Shown here piece after piece: positions 19,543 to 30,839 of a stretch of DNA of 64,000 bases. The position numbers and the translations under genes were made by a program. The stretch is from Methanobacterium subterraneum (GTDB lineage: Archaea > Methanobacteriota > Methanobacteria > Methanobacteriales > Methanobacteriaceae): contig NZ_CP017768.1 in assembly GCF_002813695.1 (NCBI RefSeq), positions 1,548,501-1,612,500 on the forward strand, written 5' to 3'. The notes beneath the pieces are model-generated. The model was given only the letters and a program-made list of their open reading frames with translations. It was not told the origin of the DNA and made no database searches. Within the stretch, counting starts at the first letter, position 1; each line of letters starts with the position of its first letter.

Positions 19543-19767
19543 GTGAATACATTGTTTGGAGCAGATAAAACCCCTAAAACGGCCCCTATAGAAGAAGGGG
19601 AGGAATATGAGGTTAAAATTGAAGATGTGGGTAAAGAAGGCGATGGAATCACCCGAATTGAAGGTTTCGTGGTCTTTGTACCTGAAACTAAGGTAGGTGA
19701 AGAAATAAAGGTTCGGATAACATCGGTGCGGAGAAGATTCGCCTTTGCCGAAAAGATTTCGGAATAA
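19543..19767 (+). CDS. TRAM domain RNA-binding protein
   Basis: The 74-residue protein is a single TRAM domain ([20 protein letters not shown], then [19 protein letters not shown]), a beta-barrel RNA-binding fold. Stand-alone TRAM proteins of methanogens act as RNA chaperones, with some cold-induced. The start is GTG at 19543; no proper Shine-Dalgarno sequence precedes it, and a small AGACC/GGTCT hairpin lies at 19518-19536 in the leader. A T-rich stretch follows the stop. Confidence 0.88.
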   Translation: MNTLFGADKTPKTAPIEEGEEYEVKIEDVGKEGDGITRIEGFVVFVPETKVGEEIKVRITSVRRRFAFAEKISE

Positions 19768-19827
19768 AAAAAAGGATAAGAAAGAACTTTATTTTTTCCC
19801 CTTTACTATCTATTTTTGGTGTTTATT

Positions 19828-20496
19828 ATGCAAGTTTCCCTGAGTTTTGAGAGATCACTTTCTAAAGACGTGGCCATCATGGTTGATGTTCTAAGGGCCA
19901 GCACCACCATCACCGTGGCCCTGGAAAAAATCCCCAATATCATCCCCACACTGGAAATAGAAGAAGCACTGGCACTGGCCCCCAAACACCAGGCCTTCCT
20001 GGCAGGTGAAAGAAGGGGAGCAACCATTGAAGGATTCGATGTTGGAAATTCCCCCGTGGATATCCAGAAATTAAGTGGCGAAACCCTGATTATCACCACC
20101 AGTAACGGAACCCGAATCCTAGAGGGTATCACCGGCCGAGCCCTGATAGGATCCTTTATAAATGCCCAGGCCGTGGCAGAAAAAGCCAGAGAAATATCAA
20201 CCGAACATATAGAAGTGGTTATGGCCGGAGTAAGGGGAAACTTTGCCATTGAAGATTTCCTGGGTGCCGGTGCAATAATTTCCCACTTGCAGGATCAGGA
20301 ACTGGATGAAATGGCCCAGGCCGCATGTCTGGCAATCCAAAACCCTGAAATGGTGGATCTGGCAGTTCGAAATTCACGATCAGCAAAGAACCTCAGAAAA
20401 CTGGGATTTGGAAAAGATGTTGACTTCTGTCTCCAGCGAGATAAATCACAACTTGTACCTGAATTCAAAGACGGATTGATCAGAGTTTTAGAATAA
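19828..20496 (+). CDS. comB: 2-phosphosulfolactate phosphatase
   Basis: ComB removes phosphate from 2-phosphosulfolactate in coenzyme M biosynthesis. The 222-residue protein has [10 protein letters not shown] near the front, FLAGERRG and TTSNGTR motifs of the magnesium-dependent ComB family. The ATG at 19828 has GGTG six bases upstream; in-frame TTG/GTG codons just before it are inside or too near that site. The later steps of the pathway (comC, comD, comE) are encoded at 54.5-56.8 kb. Confidence 0.92.
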   Translation: MQVSLSFERSLSKDVAIMVDVLRASTTITVALEKIPNIIPTLEIEEALALAPKHQAFLAGERRGATIEGFDVGNSPVDIQKLSGETLIITTSNGTRILEGITGRALIGSFINAQAVAEKAREISTEHIEVVMAGVRGNFAIEDFLGAGAIISHLQDQELDEMAQAACLAIQNPEMVDLAVRNSRSAKNLRKLGFGKDVDFCLQRDKSQLVPEFKDGLIRVLE

Positions 20497-20761
20497 CAAT
20501 TAAAAGGTAGATTAAGCTTAAATAAAAATATAATTTAAATTTTGGGGAGCATAGCTAAATCTGAAATATGAATATAATTATAGTAAATTAGATTTTTAAG
20601 AATTATTTTATAATATGCATTTAATACAAAGGAAAGTTTTTTATAACCCCATATCATATTATTAGGCTCATTATTATAATTGAAAGAACTAGAATTAACT
20701 TATTAAATAAACTTTTCAGAAATGGATGAAAAAGTTTCAAATTTGAATTTAGAGTGATCTA
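20497..20761. other. AT-rich spacer between comB and the TraB-family gene
   Basis: No gene or structured element is recognised in these 265 bases. They hold the promoter of the TraB-family gene, whose exact TATA box is uncertain because the whole stretch is AT-rich. Confidence 0.4.
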
Positions 20762-21919
20762 ATGGCACCGGACAATTTAACAATCATTGGTACAGCTCAT
20801 GTATCGGAGAAAAGTGTGGAAGAAGTGAGAAATACTATCCTAGAGTGTGAACCAGACATCGTAGCAGTGGAACTTGATGCCGCCCGTTACCAAAACCTCC
20901 TCAATGAAAAAAACGGAGCTAAAGAGGAGAAAGAGATAAAAATAAGGGAAATCCTGAAGGGGAACAATTTCACCATGTTCCTGGTGAGCGGATTTCTCAG
21001 CTACTTCCAGAAAAAGATTGGAGATGAAGTGGGAGTCAAACCCGGTTCAGAGATGTTAGCCGCGGCTGAGGCTGCTGAAGAGGCTGGGGCCAGGGTGGCC
21101 CTTATTGACCGGGATATCCAGATCACCCTAAAACGGGCTTTGAATCATATGAGCTTCTGGGAGAAAGCTAAATTCATTTACAGCATTATTGCATCGTTTT
21201 TCAGTAAAGATGAGGCCATTGATGATATTGAAAGCATAAAACAGGGCGATGCACTGGAAGAAGTTATGGGATACTTCCAGGAAATGTCCCCCCGTGCCTA
21301 TGAGGTCCTGGTGGCAGAGAGGGATGCTTTCATGGCTCAAAGACTCCTGGATATGGAGGGAAATGTGGTAGCTGTGGTAGGGGCAGGTCACAAGAAGGGA
21401 ATCCAGAAGAATATGGAAAACCCCCAGGACATACCTCCACTCTACCAGCTGATGGAGTTAAAAGAATCAAAATTTAGCATCACCAAACTGATTTTATTTG
21501 CCATACCCACAGTGTTCATAATAATATTTGCACTGGCATTCCTGAAGGGGATTAACATCCAATCAGGGATCCTGCAGTTCGTCTTACTCACCGGAGGATT
21601 AGCATTCGCCGGATCTCTTTTAGCCGGATCTAAAATCCCATCCGCCATTACCGCTTTTATAGTAGCCCCATTCACTGCCATTCATCCTCTTTTGGCAGCG
21701 GGCTGGTTTGCAGGGATAGTTGAAGCCAAATTACGGGGAGTGTCCATGGATGACCTGGCCAGCCTATCCAAGAGTGAAAGCTTACGGGACATGTGGAATA
21801 ACAACCTCTTCCGAATACTGCTGGTAGTGGTGGGAGCCAACATCGGTACCACCATAGGAGTCTTCCTATCCATACCCAACGTCCTCCTCCCCCTGATCAA
21901 CAGATTAATGGGCATGTAA
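20762..21919 (+). CDS. TraB/PrgY family membrane protein
   Basis: The 385-residue protein opens with [17 protein letters not shown], the GTAHVS motif of TraB/PrgY, and has [13 protein letters not shown] about residue 205, the second conserved histidine site. Four membrane helices fill the C-terminal 150 residues. Relatives include pheromone-shutdown proteins of enterococci and mitochondrial TRABD; peptidase-like activity has been proposed. No partner gene is apparent, and its role in methanogens is unknown. Confidence 0.87.
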   Translation: MAPDNLTIIGTAHVSEKSVEEVRNTILECEPDIVAVELDAARYQNLLNEKNGAKEEKEIKIREILKGNNFTMFLVSGFLSYFQKKIGDEVGVKPGSEMLAAAEAAEEAGARVALIDRDIQITLKRALNHMSFWEKAKFIYSIIASFFSKDEAIDDIESIKQGDALEEVMGYFQEMSPRAYEVLVAERDAFMAQRLLDMEGNVVAVVGAGHKKGIQKNMENPQDIPPLYQLMELKESKFSITKLILFAIPTVFIIIFALAFLKGINIQSGILQFVLLTGGLAFAGSLLAGSKIPSAITAFIVAPFTAIHPLLAAGWFAGIVEAKLRGVSMDDLASLSKSESLRDMWNNNLFRILLVVVGANIGTTIGVFLSIPNVLLPLINRLMGM

Positions 21920-22071
21920 TAAAGAATTATGCTTGTGGATAGTCATACCCCAGTGAATCAAATACATGATAAAGGACTTCGAATAAAAAAACCCCATACT
22001 AAATAATAAAGAGTTAAAGGACTTTAGAATTTATAAATTCATTTAAAAACCCTGTAAATGAGTTGGTTAAA

Positions 22072-22284
22072 ATGTACTTGATATTCAGATGTAACTGTGG
22101 ACGGGCAGTTTATGCCAAAGAAAGCGTGAAAGTAAAGAAATGTGTCTGTGGGAAAAATTTGAAGGTTGCAGAAAGGCGGATCATAGCCAGAACTGAAGAC
22201 CCCCAGACTGCCTCGGAAAAAGTCCAGGAACTTCAGGAAGAAAAGTATGGTGGGGCCTATTTTACCACTGCAGATAAGATATGA
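22072..22284 (+). CDS. DUF1922 zinc-ribbon protein
   Basis: The 70-residue protein has CNCG and CVCG pairs ([29 protein letters not shown]), which form a rubredoxin-like zinc ribbon, followed by a charged helical tail. It matches the DUF1922 family known from Methanothermobacter. The ATG at 22072 is preferred over an in-frame TTG nine bases upstream. The function is unknown; RNA or DNA binding is possible. Confidence 0.82.
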   Translation: MYLIFRCNCGRAVYAKESVKVKKCVCGKNLKVAERRIIARTEDPQTASEKVQELQEEKYGGAYFTTADKI

Positions 22285-22686
22285 AATTGGAATTGGAAAA
22301 AATATTATTCTAATGGTGATTATTCTAATTTAGGCATTATTTTATGCATTTCGCATTTTACTACTCCCAATTATATTATTCAATTATATTCCAATTTAAC
22401 TATCCTCTGAGTAGGTTAATCATCTATATGTACACTCACTGAACTATTTGAGATAAAATTGAATATTTAATCCATCAAAACTTGTTTTAAAGGGCAATAC
22501 GATGATCATACCCACCCTGTTGATTATTAATGGCTAAATTGATTAATAAATAAATGTATAATCAAGTGGAATTCAATATTTAAAAAATGATTAAATATCC
22601 ACCACAATAACACTCTTTTTTATCCTAGTCATGATAATAATATTAAAGAATAGAAAAAACTCAATAATAAAACATCAGGTTTGATT
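22285..22686. other. 402-base AT-rich spacer
   Basis: No open frame with a ribosome binding site longer than about a dozen codons, no tRNA-like fold and no strong hairpin was found. It contains the 3' end of the DUF1922 gene and the promoter of the GTPase gene. Confidence 0.5.
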
Positions 22687-24282
22687 ATGAGTACCGATAA
22701 TTTCTCCAATCTCACCCGGCAAGGTGAGAGGAAAAACATAGAATTCAAGGAAAATCTTAATTCAGATACTCATCTTTTAACTGCCCGCAGACAGCAACTG
22801 GCATCACAGATGAAGTACCGTCTGGAAAGGGGGCACGGTGAAGCTATTTATTTTGTTGGAGTTAATGATGACGGCTTGCTTTTGGGACTGGAAAAATCAC
22901 AGATGGACGAATCACTCCATGTCCTGGGTGAACTGGCCCGGGAAATAAATGCCAAAATCGTGGATGTGGAGAAACAATCTGCCGAAAGAGGAGAAGTTGC
23001 CAAGGTACTCATCAGTCGCGAACAGAACAGCAAACCAGACCACTTACTCATTGGAGTGGCCGGGCATGTGGACCATGGGAAAAGCACCCTTGTGGGAACA
23101 CTAACCACCGGAAAACTGGATACTGGTTCAGGGAGCACCCGTATATTTCTGGATGTTCAAAAACACGAAATAGAAAGGGGATTATCAGCTGATCTCTCCT
23201 TTGCCGTCTATGGTTTTAAAAATGGGGAACCAGTGCGAATAAAAAATCCGCTTAACAAGAGAGATAAGGCCCTGATGGTGGAAAAATGTGATAAACTTAT
23301 TTCTTTCGTGGACACTGTAGGGCATGAACCATGGCTGCGCACCACCATCCGGGGGATTGTGGGTCAAAAACTAAGTCACGGACTTCTGGTGGTAGCAGCT
23401 GACCAGGGACCCACCCACATCACCAGGGAACACCTGGGGATCATCCTGGCCATGGAACTACCAGTTATAGTGGTAATGACCAAAATCGACATGGTAAGTC
23501 CAGAGAGGATTAAAGCGGTCAGGCAGGATATTTTTGATCTTCTGAAGTTAGTGGGAAGAATCCCCTACATGGTGAAAACCATGAATGACGCGGATTTCCT
23601 TACAAAAAACATGAACCAACACTTGGTTCCAGTTATTAAAGCATCCCCAGTTACTGGTGAGGGACTTGAACTTCTAGACCGGCTTTTTTCAGGTCTTGAA
23701 ATTCCATCCCATGAGGAAGATGCTTATAAACCATTCATGATGTACATTGATAAAATATACTCAGTTATGGGTGTGGGCACCGTGGTCAGCGGCACCATAA
23801 GACAGGGTAAGGTTAAAAAGGGTGAAAAGCTTATTCTGGGACCTTCCAGTTCTGGTGATTTCCTTCCGGTGAATGTGAAGACCATTGAAATGCATCACTA
23901 CCGCAAAGAAAGTGCTGGTGTGGGAGAAGTGGTGGGAATTTCCATCACCGGAGTGGAAATGGATGAAATAAGGAGGGGAATGATCATCTGTCATCCGGAT
24001 TACAATCCTCAGGCGGTTAGGGAGTTTGATGCTGATGTGGCCATACTGGTACACCCCACTACCATTAAGGATGGTTACGAGTGCATAACTCATATTGAGA
24101 CCATTGCTGAGACCACCTGTTTTAGACCACTTGAACAGGAATATCTGTCTGCTGGGGACACTGGCCAGATACGGATGAGATTCAAATACCGTCCCTATGC
24201 CATCTGTGAAGGGCAGAAACTAATATTCCGGGAAGGTAAAAGTAAGGGTGTGGGAACTGTAACCCGTGTTGCCATTAACTGA
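22687..24282 (+). CDS. GTPBP1-like translational GTPase
   Basis: The 531-residue protein has an N-terminal domain (about 1-115) seen in GTPBP1/2 proteins and then an EF-Tu-like G domain: [15 protein letters not shown] (G1), [10 protein letters not shown] (G3), MTKIDM (G4) and SPVTGEGL (G5 region). Two beta-barrel domains follow. Eukaryotic GTPBP1 acts in mRNA turnover and ribosome rescue; the archaeal role is undefined. The ATG at 22687 has AGGT six bases upstream, and an in-frame TTG at 22681 is less likely. Confidence 0.87.
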   Translation: MSTDNFSNLTRQGERKNIEFKENLNSDTHLLTARRQQLASQMKYRLERGHGEAIYFVGVNDDGLLLGLEKSQMDESLHVLGELAREINAKIVDVEKQSAERGEVAKVLISREQNSKPDHLLIGVAGHVDHGKSTLVGTLTTGKLDTGSGSTRIFLDVQKHEIERGLSADLSFAVYGFKNGEPVRIKNPLNKRDKALMVEKCDKLISFVDTVGHEPWLRTTIRGIVGQKLSHGLLVVAADQGPTHITREHLGIILAMELPVIVVMTKIDMVSPERIKAVRQDIFDLLKLVGRIPYMVKTMNDADFLTKNMNQHLVPVIKASPVTGEGLELLDRLFSGLEIPSHEEDAYKPFMMYIDKIYSVMGVGTVVSGTIRQGKVKKGEKLILGPSSSGDFLPVNVKTIEMHHYRKESAGVGEVVGISITGVEMDEIRRGMIICHPDYNPQAVREFDADVAILVHPTTIKDGYECITHIETIAETTCFRPLEQEYLSAGDTGQIRMRFKYRPYAICEGQKLIFREGKSKGVGTVTRVAIN

Positions 24283-24403
24283 ACTAAACCCTGATCACTT
24301 CACTTACCCGTTATCCCCAAATCCGGCTTATGATGGGTATAAATCATTGCCTAATTCCATTTTCTACCCTTCCAAATTCCATTTCTTTTAACTACACATT
24401 TTA

Positions 24404-25261
24404 TCATAACTTCTGCTTTATTAATTCCTGCATCTCACAGGCTTTACATGTGGAGGCTGATGATGGTTCGCCACATATCTGGCACTGGGCTAGTTTTACC
24501 TTTTTTTTATCTAATTGCAGGTTTTTTTGGAAAAATTTTAGCAAGTTCATTTTGGTGCCAGGGTGGTTCTCTTCCAGATGGTTGAGGTAATTTTTCAATC
24601 GTGAACGTAGGGATTGATGGGCGTAGGGACATTCTGCCAGGTGTACATCCACTTCATTCATAATTGCCCATATTCCCACTTCTTTTTCTGGCACCAGCCA
24701 CAGTGGTTTGATGCGTGGCACCATTTTAGGGTGTATTCTGTCCTGTTTGGGGCCAAACTTGGCGAAACGTCTTACATCAGCTCTGGCGAAACTCATCAGG
24801 AAGGATTGAACTTCATCATCCAGGTTGTGGCCAGTGGCCAGCTTATCTGACCCTAACTGGCAGGCGGTGCGGTTCAGGAGGTGACGTCTGAAAACTCCAC
24901 AGGGGACACATGCTGTCTGGAAAAATTGGGATGCCTCATCCAGGGAAAATCCAAGCTCAGTTTCAATGGATACTTCATGATACTCTACTCCCAGTTGATA
25001 GGCATTGTTACGAGCAGATTCTATTCCTTCTTCACGATAACCACCGATCCCCTCATCAATAGCAATGGCCAGAAGTTTAAAATCAAAAACACCTTCCTTT
25101 AAAAGTTTATCCAGAATCTGAAGGGTTAGAACACTGTCTTTTCCCCCCGAAAGAGCAACTGCTACCTTATCACCATCATCTATCAGGTTATATTCGGTTA
25201 TTACCTTTTTAACCTTTGTTTCAAGTTTCTGGTTGAAGTTCTGGCTGTCCAGGTGTTTCAT
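24404..25261 (-). CDS. tRNA 2-thiolation protein, TtuA/Ncs6 family
   Basis: The 285-residue protein is an N-type ATP pyrophosphatase: PP-loop SGGKDS at 38-43, CVPCG near 115-119, [10 protein letters not shown] about 141-150, and a C-terminal zinc finger CQICG...CKACE. These match TtuA/Ncs6/CTU1, which thiolates tRNA uridine using a 4Fe-4S cluster. Typical members also have an N-terminal CxxC zinc finger. This one starts directly at [11 protein letters not shown] and lacks it, and no upstream in-frame coding is available. It is divergent from the MTH1187-type gene 35 bases away. Confidence 0.86.
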   Translation of the reverse strand: MKHLDSQNFNQKLETKVKKVITEYNLIDDGDKVAVALSGGKDSVLTLQILDKLLKEGVFDFKLLAIAIDEGIGGYREEGIESARNNAYQLGVEYHEVSIETELGFSLDEASQFFQTACVPCGVFRRHLLNRTACQLGSDKLATGHNLDDEVQSFLMSFARADVRRFAKFGPKQDRIHPKMVPRIKPLWLVPEKEVGIWAIMNEVDVHLAECPYAHQSLRSRLKNYLNHLEENHPGTKMNLLKFFQKNLQLDKKKVKLAQCQICGEPSSASTCKACEMQELIKQKL

Positions 25262-25296
25262 AAAAAATATATGGGTGGCGGGACATAAAAATTATT

Positions 25297-25599
25297 ATGA
25301 TATCTGCAGAACTGACTATAATCCCAATAGGCACCCCTGGGACCAGTCTAAGCGAATATGTGGCCGTTGCTGTATCTGCATTGGATTCGACTGGAATTAA
25401 ATATGAATTAAGTGGTATGGGCACCCTTATAGAAGCCAATACCCCTGATGAACTATTTGAAGCCATTGAGATTGCACATGAAGCCGTTTTTAAGGCGGGT
25501 TCAGAGCGTGTGGTCACCAGTGTTAAAATAGATGATCGCAGGGATCGTGAACGGACCATGGCGGATAAAGTACATTCGGTAGAGAAAAAACTGCCATGA
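25297..25599 (+). CDS. MTH1187-family thiamine-binding protein
   Basis: The 100-residue protein (MISAELTIIPIGTPGTSLSEYV...) belongs to the UPF0045/MTH1187/YkoF fold, a ferredoxin-like tetramer shown in relatives to bind thiamine or its hydroxymethylpyrimidine part. The sequence SGMGTLIEANTPDELFEAI is typical. It is divergent from the tRNA thiolase gene with a 35-base spacer, so both transcripts must have very short leaders. Confidence 0.88.
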   Translation: MISAELTIIPIGTPGTSLSEYVAVAVSALDSTGIKYELSGMGTLIEANTPDELFEAIEIAHEAVFKAGSERVVTSVKIDDRRDRERTMADKVHSVEKKLP

Positions 25600-25826
25600 G
25601 AAAAGTGAATTTGGACAATTTTCACCCAACTTATTGTTAGATTTAGTTCTGAAAATATTCCTCTATAATTATTATTATGAGGGAATTAACCTACCTAAGC
25701 AAGAAATGGGCTGTTTTTCAATGAATTAACTATTTTCAAGGAATGAAATTGAAAATTCAAGCCCTAGGTAGATGCAATAATTTAAAGATAAAAAAAATTT
25801 ATTTGATTTGAATGTTGATTTTCCAA

Positions 25827-26921
25827 TTAGAAAAACTTGTCTGAAGCTCCTTCCAGAGTGATAACTATTTTTTCCAGTTCTTCAACTGAGAGAGAAGGAT
25901 GCACCGGGAGAGATAAAACTTCAGAGGCTGCTTTTTCGGTTAAAGGACAGGTAGTATTGTATCCCATTTTCTGGTAGATCTCCTGTCGGTAAATAGGGAT
26001 GGGGTAATGGATTCCAGTCCCAATATCTTCCTGATTCAGGTAGTTCATTAGATCATTTCTTTTCCCGTCTTCAACTCTCACCGTGTACTGGTGGAATACG
26101 TGTTTAACCTCTGGAGAAACAAATGGAGGCTCAATTCCGCAAATTCCCTTTAAATGTTCAGTGAAATATTCTGCATTTTCTATTCTCTTCTGATTAAACC
26201 CATCCAGTTTTTTAAGTTGCACCAGGCCAATGGCCGCTGCAATATCTGTCATCCGGAAATTGTATCCCAGAACAGAATGCTGATATCTTCCCCTTTCCCC
26301 ATGAGCCCGCAGTACCCGGGCATTATCAGCGAGTTCAGCATTGTTGGTGGTTATCATGCCCCCTTCACTGGTAGTCATGTTTTTGGTGGGGTAAAAACTG
26401 AAACAGGCCATATCACCCAGGGATCCAACCATTTTATCCTGGAACATGGCTCCGTGTGCCTGGGCAGCATCTTCAACTATCAGAAGATCATTCTCTTCTG
26501 CTATTTTTCTAATACTGTCCATTTTTGCAGATTGTCCGTAGAGGTGGACCGGTACGATGGCCTTGGTTTTTTTGGTGATTGCCTGTTCAATCTGGTTGGG
26601 ATCCAGGTTAAAGGTGGCACGGTCTATGTCCACAAAAATTGGTCTGGCACCCACGTAGAGTGCACAGTTGCCGGTGGCTGCAAAGCTGAAGGGAGTGGTT
26701 ATAACCTCATCACCCTTCCCTATGCCCATGGCCAATAATGAAATGTGTAGGGCTGTGGTTCCTGAGCTGGTGGCTATTGCGTGTTCTGTTCCAATGTAAC
26801 TGGCAAATGCTTCTTCAAACTCTGCCACTCGTGGGCCCTGAGCTATGAACCCTGATCTTAAAACTTTTTCCACTTCTTCAATCTCTTCTTCACCGATAAG
26901 GGGCTTGGCAACTGGTATCAT
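25827..26921 (-). CDS. DegT/DnrJ/EryC1/StrS-family aminotransferase
   Basis: The 364-residue PLP enzyme begins [20 protein letters not shown]. The family landmarks are [28 protein letters not shown] (Asp binding the PLP ring nitrogen) and [15 protein letters not shown] with the likely PLP lysine. Relatives aminate keto-sugars for surface polysaccharide or glycoprotein. The ATG at 26919-26921 has AGGTG seven bases upstream; a longer frame begins at 26975. No other sugar gene is next to it, so the substrate is open. Confidence 0.9.
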   Translation of the reverse strand: MIPVAKPLIGEEEIEEVEKVLRSGFIAQGPRVAEFEEAFASYIGTEHAIATSSGTTALHISLLAMGIGKGDEVITTPFSFAATGNCALYVGARPIFVDIDRATFNLDPNQIEQAITKKTKAIVPVHLYGQSAKMDSIRKIAEENDLLIVEDAAQAHGAMFQDKMVGSLGDMACFSFYPTKNMTTSEGGMITTNNAELADNARVLRAHGERGRYQHSVLGYNFRMTDIAAAIGLVQLKKLDGFNQKRIENAEYFTEHLKGICGIEPPFVSPEVKHVFHQYTVRVEDGKRNDLMNYLNQEDIGTGIHYPIPIYRQEIYQKMGYNTTCPLTEKAASEVLSLPVHPSLSVEELEKIVITLEGASDKFF

Positions 26922-27163
26922 AAAATTCACCTGCATTAAAAATCTGGGATAAAATAGATAAGTCTTTATAATCATTTTTCAGCCCATGAATCCACTAAAA
27001 TGGTTTAATCCATTGCTGGTTGGGAATAATGATTTGAAGATAATATTTCAAATTACTTTTGCCTTTCATCCACGATTTTAACATTGATTTTCATACTTAA
27101 AAATATACCTACATTCTGAAATAAAGAGATAATTATGGGTTAAAAATAATAATATGAGATTAT

Positions 27164-28090
27164 TTAACGGAATATCCTTATGATATCTTCTTTACGTCCC
27201 CAAAACAGGATTGCGATCATTATAACCGCTGCCAGGATCAGGAAGGGTAGGCCACTGAATGGCTCCGATGCCTGGGTCGTGACCATGGAAGGGAGTCCGG
27301 GAAGCCCGGAATCTGTGGAATTGAAAAATAATGCCACATAAAGGTTGTTGGCTATGTGCACGCCCATGGCAGTTTCTATACCATTATCCCCCAGGGTTAT
27401 GATTCCCAGCATTATCCCAATGACAAAGGTAGAGGCCACAATGGACAGATCCATATAGAGGTTAGTTCCATTAAAAACATGGACACTCCCGAATATTAGA
27501 GAGGTTAGTACTAGCGGGACCCATGGTTTTCTGGAAACCAAACTGAACCCTTGCATGAGGTATCCTCGGAATAGGATCTCCTCAAATGAGGCCTGTATAG
27601 GGAAGGCTAAAAGACATATAATTAGAAGGATCAGGAAGCTCTCTGAGTTATAGGTAATCTGATAACTTCCTGGATTTAAGATTAGATCTGGTAAGGAAAG
27701 TATAAACAGGATCAAAGCCCATAAGACCAGTCCTTTAAATAAAAGTTTCCATCTAAGGCCAGATACTGTGTTGATTACCCTTGAAAACTTTTTATGGTGC
27801 ACAAATCTTAGACAGATATAAAAAAGGAAAACAGAGATGGTGTAACTGATACCAACTAACACCACCAGGAAAAGAGGACTGGAAACAGCAGATTGAATGA
27901 AGGAGTATATGTTGGATATTTCTCCAGAGAAGAAAACTGATAACACTAACAATAAAACTCCCACTATAATTCCAGCTATCAGGCTGCCTCCAACCAGAGA
28001 TACAATAACCGTTAAAAGGTATCTCCACCAGTTGTTTTTACCTTCCGAAGCATTTTCTAAAAATGATATTGATGAATCGAGCGATGACAT
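27164..28090 (-). CDS. CPBP-family intramembrane metalloprotease
   Basis: The 308-residue protein has about eight membrane helices and the CPBP (CAAX protease and bacteriocin-processing) motifs: [11 protein letters not shown] with the Glu-Glu and Arg, FGSVHVFNG with a histidine and a GVHIANN histidine-asparagine motif. The start ATG 28088-28090 has GGAG nine bases upstream; a GTG at 28105 is the alternative. It stands alone between an AT-rich spacer and a divergent small frame. The substrate is unknown. Confidence 0.88.
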   Translation of the reverse strand: MSSLDSSISFLENASEGKNNWWRYLLTVIVSLVGGSLIAGIIVGVLLLVLSVFFSGEISNIYSFIQSAVSSPLFLVVLVGISYTISVFLFYICLRFVHHKKFSRVINTVSGLRWKLLFKGLVLWALILFILSLPDLILNPGSYQITYNSESFLILLIICLLAFPIQASFEEILFRGYLMQGFSLVSRKPWVPLVLTSLIFGSVHVFNGTNLYMDLSIVASTFVIGIMLGIITLGDNGIETAMGVHIANNLYVALFFNSTDSGLPGLPSMVTTQASEPFSGLPFLILAAVIMIAILFWGRKEDIIRIFR

Positions 28091-28175
28091 TGTTTTTAAC
28101 TCCACATCCCAAATATTCTCTTTCTAATAATTATAAAATATAATATTATTAATAGGTTGATTTTTAGGAGATAAA

Positions 28176-28259
28176 ATGATTATAGAGGGATATAATAAAT
28201 TGAGTTATGAATTGTATTGGGATAGGAATTGTAGAAATTCTGATTTAAGGTTAAAATAG
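28176..28259 (+). CDS. Possible 27-residue micropeptide
   Basis: In the spacer before trm1 an ATG follows TTTTTAGGAGATAAA, an excellent ribosome binding site, and opens a 27-codon frame (MIIEGYNKLSYELYWDRNCR...). The region is AT-rich and the peptide is unlike anything I recognise. It could be a real micropeptide, a leader peptide or a gene remnant. Support is only the ribosome binding site. Confidence 0.3.
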   Translation: MIIEGYNKLSYELYWDRNCRNSDLRLK

Positions 28260-28331
28260 TTTAATAATTATAGATCTCCAAATGAATATAATGAAATTGA
28301 GAGATTATTAGGAATATTTGAGGCAAATTAG

Positions 28332-29498
28332 ATGGTTGAATTAAAAGAAATAGATTTCTTATACGTGGAAGAAGGTCAAGTTAGGGTTAAGATTCCCCAA
28401 TTCGAGAAAGTAACATCGAGAGCTCCGGTTTTTTTCAATCCAGTTATGGAACTTAACCGCGACTTATCAGTGGTTGCCCTGACCATGTACCAGCACTTGA
28501 AGGATGATGATATGGTTATCTGTGATGCCTTTGGAGGTAGTGGGATCAGAGGAATACGCTATGCTAAGGAGATTGAAGGTGTTTCTCTGGCTGTGGTAAA
28601 TGATTTGAATCCCCTGGCAGTTGAACTGGCCAATGAAAACATCCTGGAAAATGGTTTGACCAATGTGAAGGCCTGTCGGGAGGATGCTAATCTAATTCTT
28701 CGCAAATGTAAAGGTAAATTTGATGTGGTGGACATAGACCCCTTCGGAACACCTGCACCATATGTTGAATCAGCGGCTGCCAGCCTTAAAGCAGGAGGGC
28801 TTGTCTGTGTCACTGCCACCGACACTTCTGCCCTGTGCGGCACCTACAGAAAACCATGTATAAGAAAGTACGGTGCTAAGCCTCTTCGAAATGAATATTG
28901 TCATGAAACTGGCCTCAGGATACTGGCTGGATTTCTTTCCCGTACCTTTTCCAAGTATAAGAAATGCCTGGATTTCCAGTTCTCACACAGCACTGAACAT
29001 TACATGCGCCTCTATGCACTGGTTGGTAAAGGAGCTAAAAAAACAGATGAATCCCTTGAAAACATTGGTTACATAGCATACTGCCCCAAATGTCTTAATA
29101 GACAAGTTTTTAAGGGTATGGCTCCCAGGATATCCATGGATTGCCCTGAATGTGGTGAGGTTTGGAATGTTAGCGGACCCCTTTGGTGTGGGAAAATTCA
29201 GAATGCTGAGTTTTTAAATGGTATGCTTGATATGGTACCGGAAATGGAGATTAACCAGAAGAATGAGGTTATTAAACTCCTGGAAAAATGTCTGGCCGAG
29301 TCAGGTGCACCTCCCACATTTTATGATATCCATGCAATTTGTAGAAAATTGAAGATAAGCGCCCCTCCCATGGAGGGAGTCATGAATCTAATTAAAGATA
29401 GGGGTTACATGGTTACCAGAACTCATTTTAACCCAAATGGTTTGAAAACAGATGCCCCCTTATCTTTCATTGAAGATGTCATTGGTAGTTTTAAATAA
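28332..29498 (+). CDS. trm1: tRNA (guanine-26-N2)-dimethyltransferase
   Basis: Trm1 makes N2,N2-dimethylguanosine at position 26 of tRNA. The 388-residue protein has [15 protein letters not shown] (SAM motif I), [16 protein letters not shown] (catalytic DPFG motif) and a zinc site CPKC...CPEC around residues 252-278. The length and order of domains are standard for archaeal Trm1. GAGG lies upstream of the ATG. It appears monocistronic. Confidence 0.94.
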   Translation: MVELKEIDFLYVEEGQVRVKIPQFEKVTSRAPVFFNPVMELNRDLSVVALTMYQHLKDDDMVICDAFGGSGIRGIRYAKEIEGVSLAVVNDLNPLAVELANENILENGLTNVKACREDANLILRKCKGKFDVVDIDPFGTPAPYVESAAASLKAGGLVCVTATDTSALCGTYRKPCIRKYGAKPLRNEYCHETGLRILAGFLSRTFSKYKKCLDFQFSHSTEHYMRLYALVGKGAKKTDESLENIGYIAYCPKCLNRQVFKGMAPRISMDCPECGEVWNVSGPLWCGKIQNAEFLNGMLDMVPEMEINQKNEVIKLLEKCLAESGAPPTFYDIHAICRKLKISAPPMEGVMNLIKDRGYMVTRTHFNPNGLKTDAPLSFIEDVIGSFK

Positions 29499-29741
29499 GT
29501 TTTTAGCAGATAATACCCATTTAAATAAATAATAGAGTAATAAAACAAGCCCTAGATAAAGAAAATATTTTCCTTGGAGTAATTCCTAGAATAAATAAAT
29601 ATTGATGTTTGAATAATAGAAGAAGTGATAATTAAAACCCCCCAGAGATGGTTGAAAAAAGAGGGGATGCTTTAAAAGGCCCGCTACTAATAAAAAAATG
29701 ATTGGATAAACTTTAAGCTTTAAATAGATGATTGTTTTTTT

Positions 29742-30434
29742 TTACTGATAGTCCAGCATGTGGTGGGTGTAGTAGTACTGTAGTTCAGATGCGTGCTGGA
29801 GTTCATAGTTTCGGAAGGGTAAATTCAGATACGGTGTTAAAATTCCCTTTATGGTGTAATAGTAAGCAGCCACCGGACCGTACTCCTGCCAAGTTATGTA
29901 AAAGTAGAGTGGAAATCCGCAGCCCTGAACAATTATAGGATTACCGGATCTTGCAGTTCCGTGCCATACCATGGGGATGGGCCCTTGTTGCCCATTCTTG
30001 GCAGCCAGTTTCTTGATATGTTTACGGGCATCATTCCAATTGTTAAAGGTCTGCCCATCAGCCTTGAATTTGTATCGGCCATCTGGAACTCCGAAAAAGG
30101 CCAGTTTAAGTGAATCCATATAATCAGTAGGACCTTCAGCACCGGTTCCACTGGTGTCAATAAAGGCCATTTCTATTATGTACACATCACCTTCCATGTA
30201 ACTGCGATAATTGGAATCACCGGCAAAATGCACCACAAGAGCACATTTAGAGCCTCTTTCCGTAGCATATTCTGCTAAAAGCTGAGAATGTGGATGACCG
30301 GGGTACATATCAGGGTTGGCCAGTTTCACAAGTCCTAATCTCCCCACTGGCTCAACAAGACCAGTCGCAGTGGAAATAACAAGATAACCTCCGAATAACG
30401 CCAGAACAATTAAGAGAATAACTTGCCATTTCAT
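29742..30434 (-). CDS. Hypothetical membrane-anchored or exported protein
   Basis: The 230-residue product has one N-terminal hydrophobic segment (KWQVILLIVLALFGGYLVIS) and a soluble remainder rich in aromatic residues, ending in a tyrosine-rich tail (LQYYYTHHMLDY). It fits an outward-facing anchored protein. No catalytic motif is recognised. It converges on trm1 with 243 bases of AT-rich spacer containing nothing clear. Codon use looks normal. Confidence 0.72.
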   Translation of the reverse strand: MKWQVILLIVLALFGGYLVISTATGLVEPVGRLGLVKLANPDMYPGHPHSQLLAEYATERGSKCALVVHFAGDSNYRSYMEGDVYIIEMAFIDTSGTGAEGPTDYMDSLKLAFFGVPDGRYKFKADGQTFNNWNDARKHIKKLAAKNGQQGPIPMVWHGTARSGNPIIVQGCGFPLYFYITWQEYGPVAAYYYTIKGILTPYLNLPFRNYELQHASELQYYYTHHMLDYQ

Positions 30435-30839
30435 TGCTTCACCATATTTATCGTTTGTAGGGATTCAGAGAGATGAAATCTTATCATTTGTATGTGATTT
30501 CCAATTTATCTATATTTTCAAAGATATAAGGCTTCTTGGATTTTTTTATTAATCAGGTATGAAGTGTAAACTAGGAGACTGAAGATAGGCTTGGTGATTG
30601 AAGGTTAAGACTTGGGGATCTGAGGTAACTTAGGACTTCCCCATTTTCTAATCATTGACCCAGCTTACCTTTAAGATTTGTGTTTCCTCATCCATGTTAA
30701 GATTACCCCTCCCTGTAAAGTTTATATCACTCGGTAAAGGAATTAAATTGTAGAGAGAAATTTTGAAGGAAACTTTGTGAAGAAAAACTTGATTATCGAT
30801 ACATCTTATGTTCCCGAATGGATGAAGGAGGAAATATAT
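30435..30839. other. 405-base spacer upstream of the DUF4013 pair
   Basis: No gene is seen apart from a 63-base in-frame extension of the DUF4013 frame, which lacks a ribosome binding site. The stretch contains the promoters of the hypothetical gene (minus) and the first DUF4013 gene (plus). No tRNA or strong hairpin was found. Confidence 0.45.
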
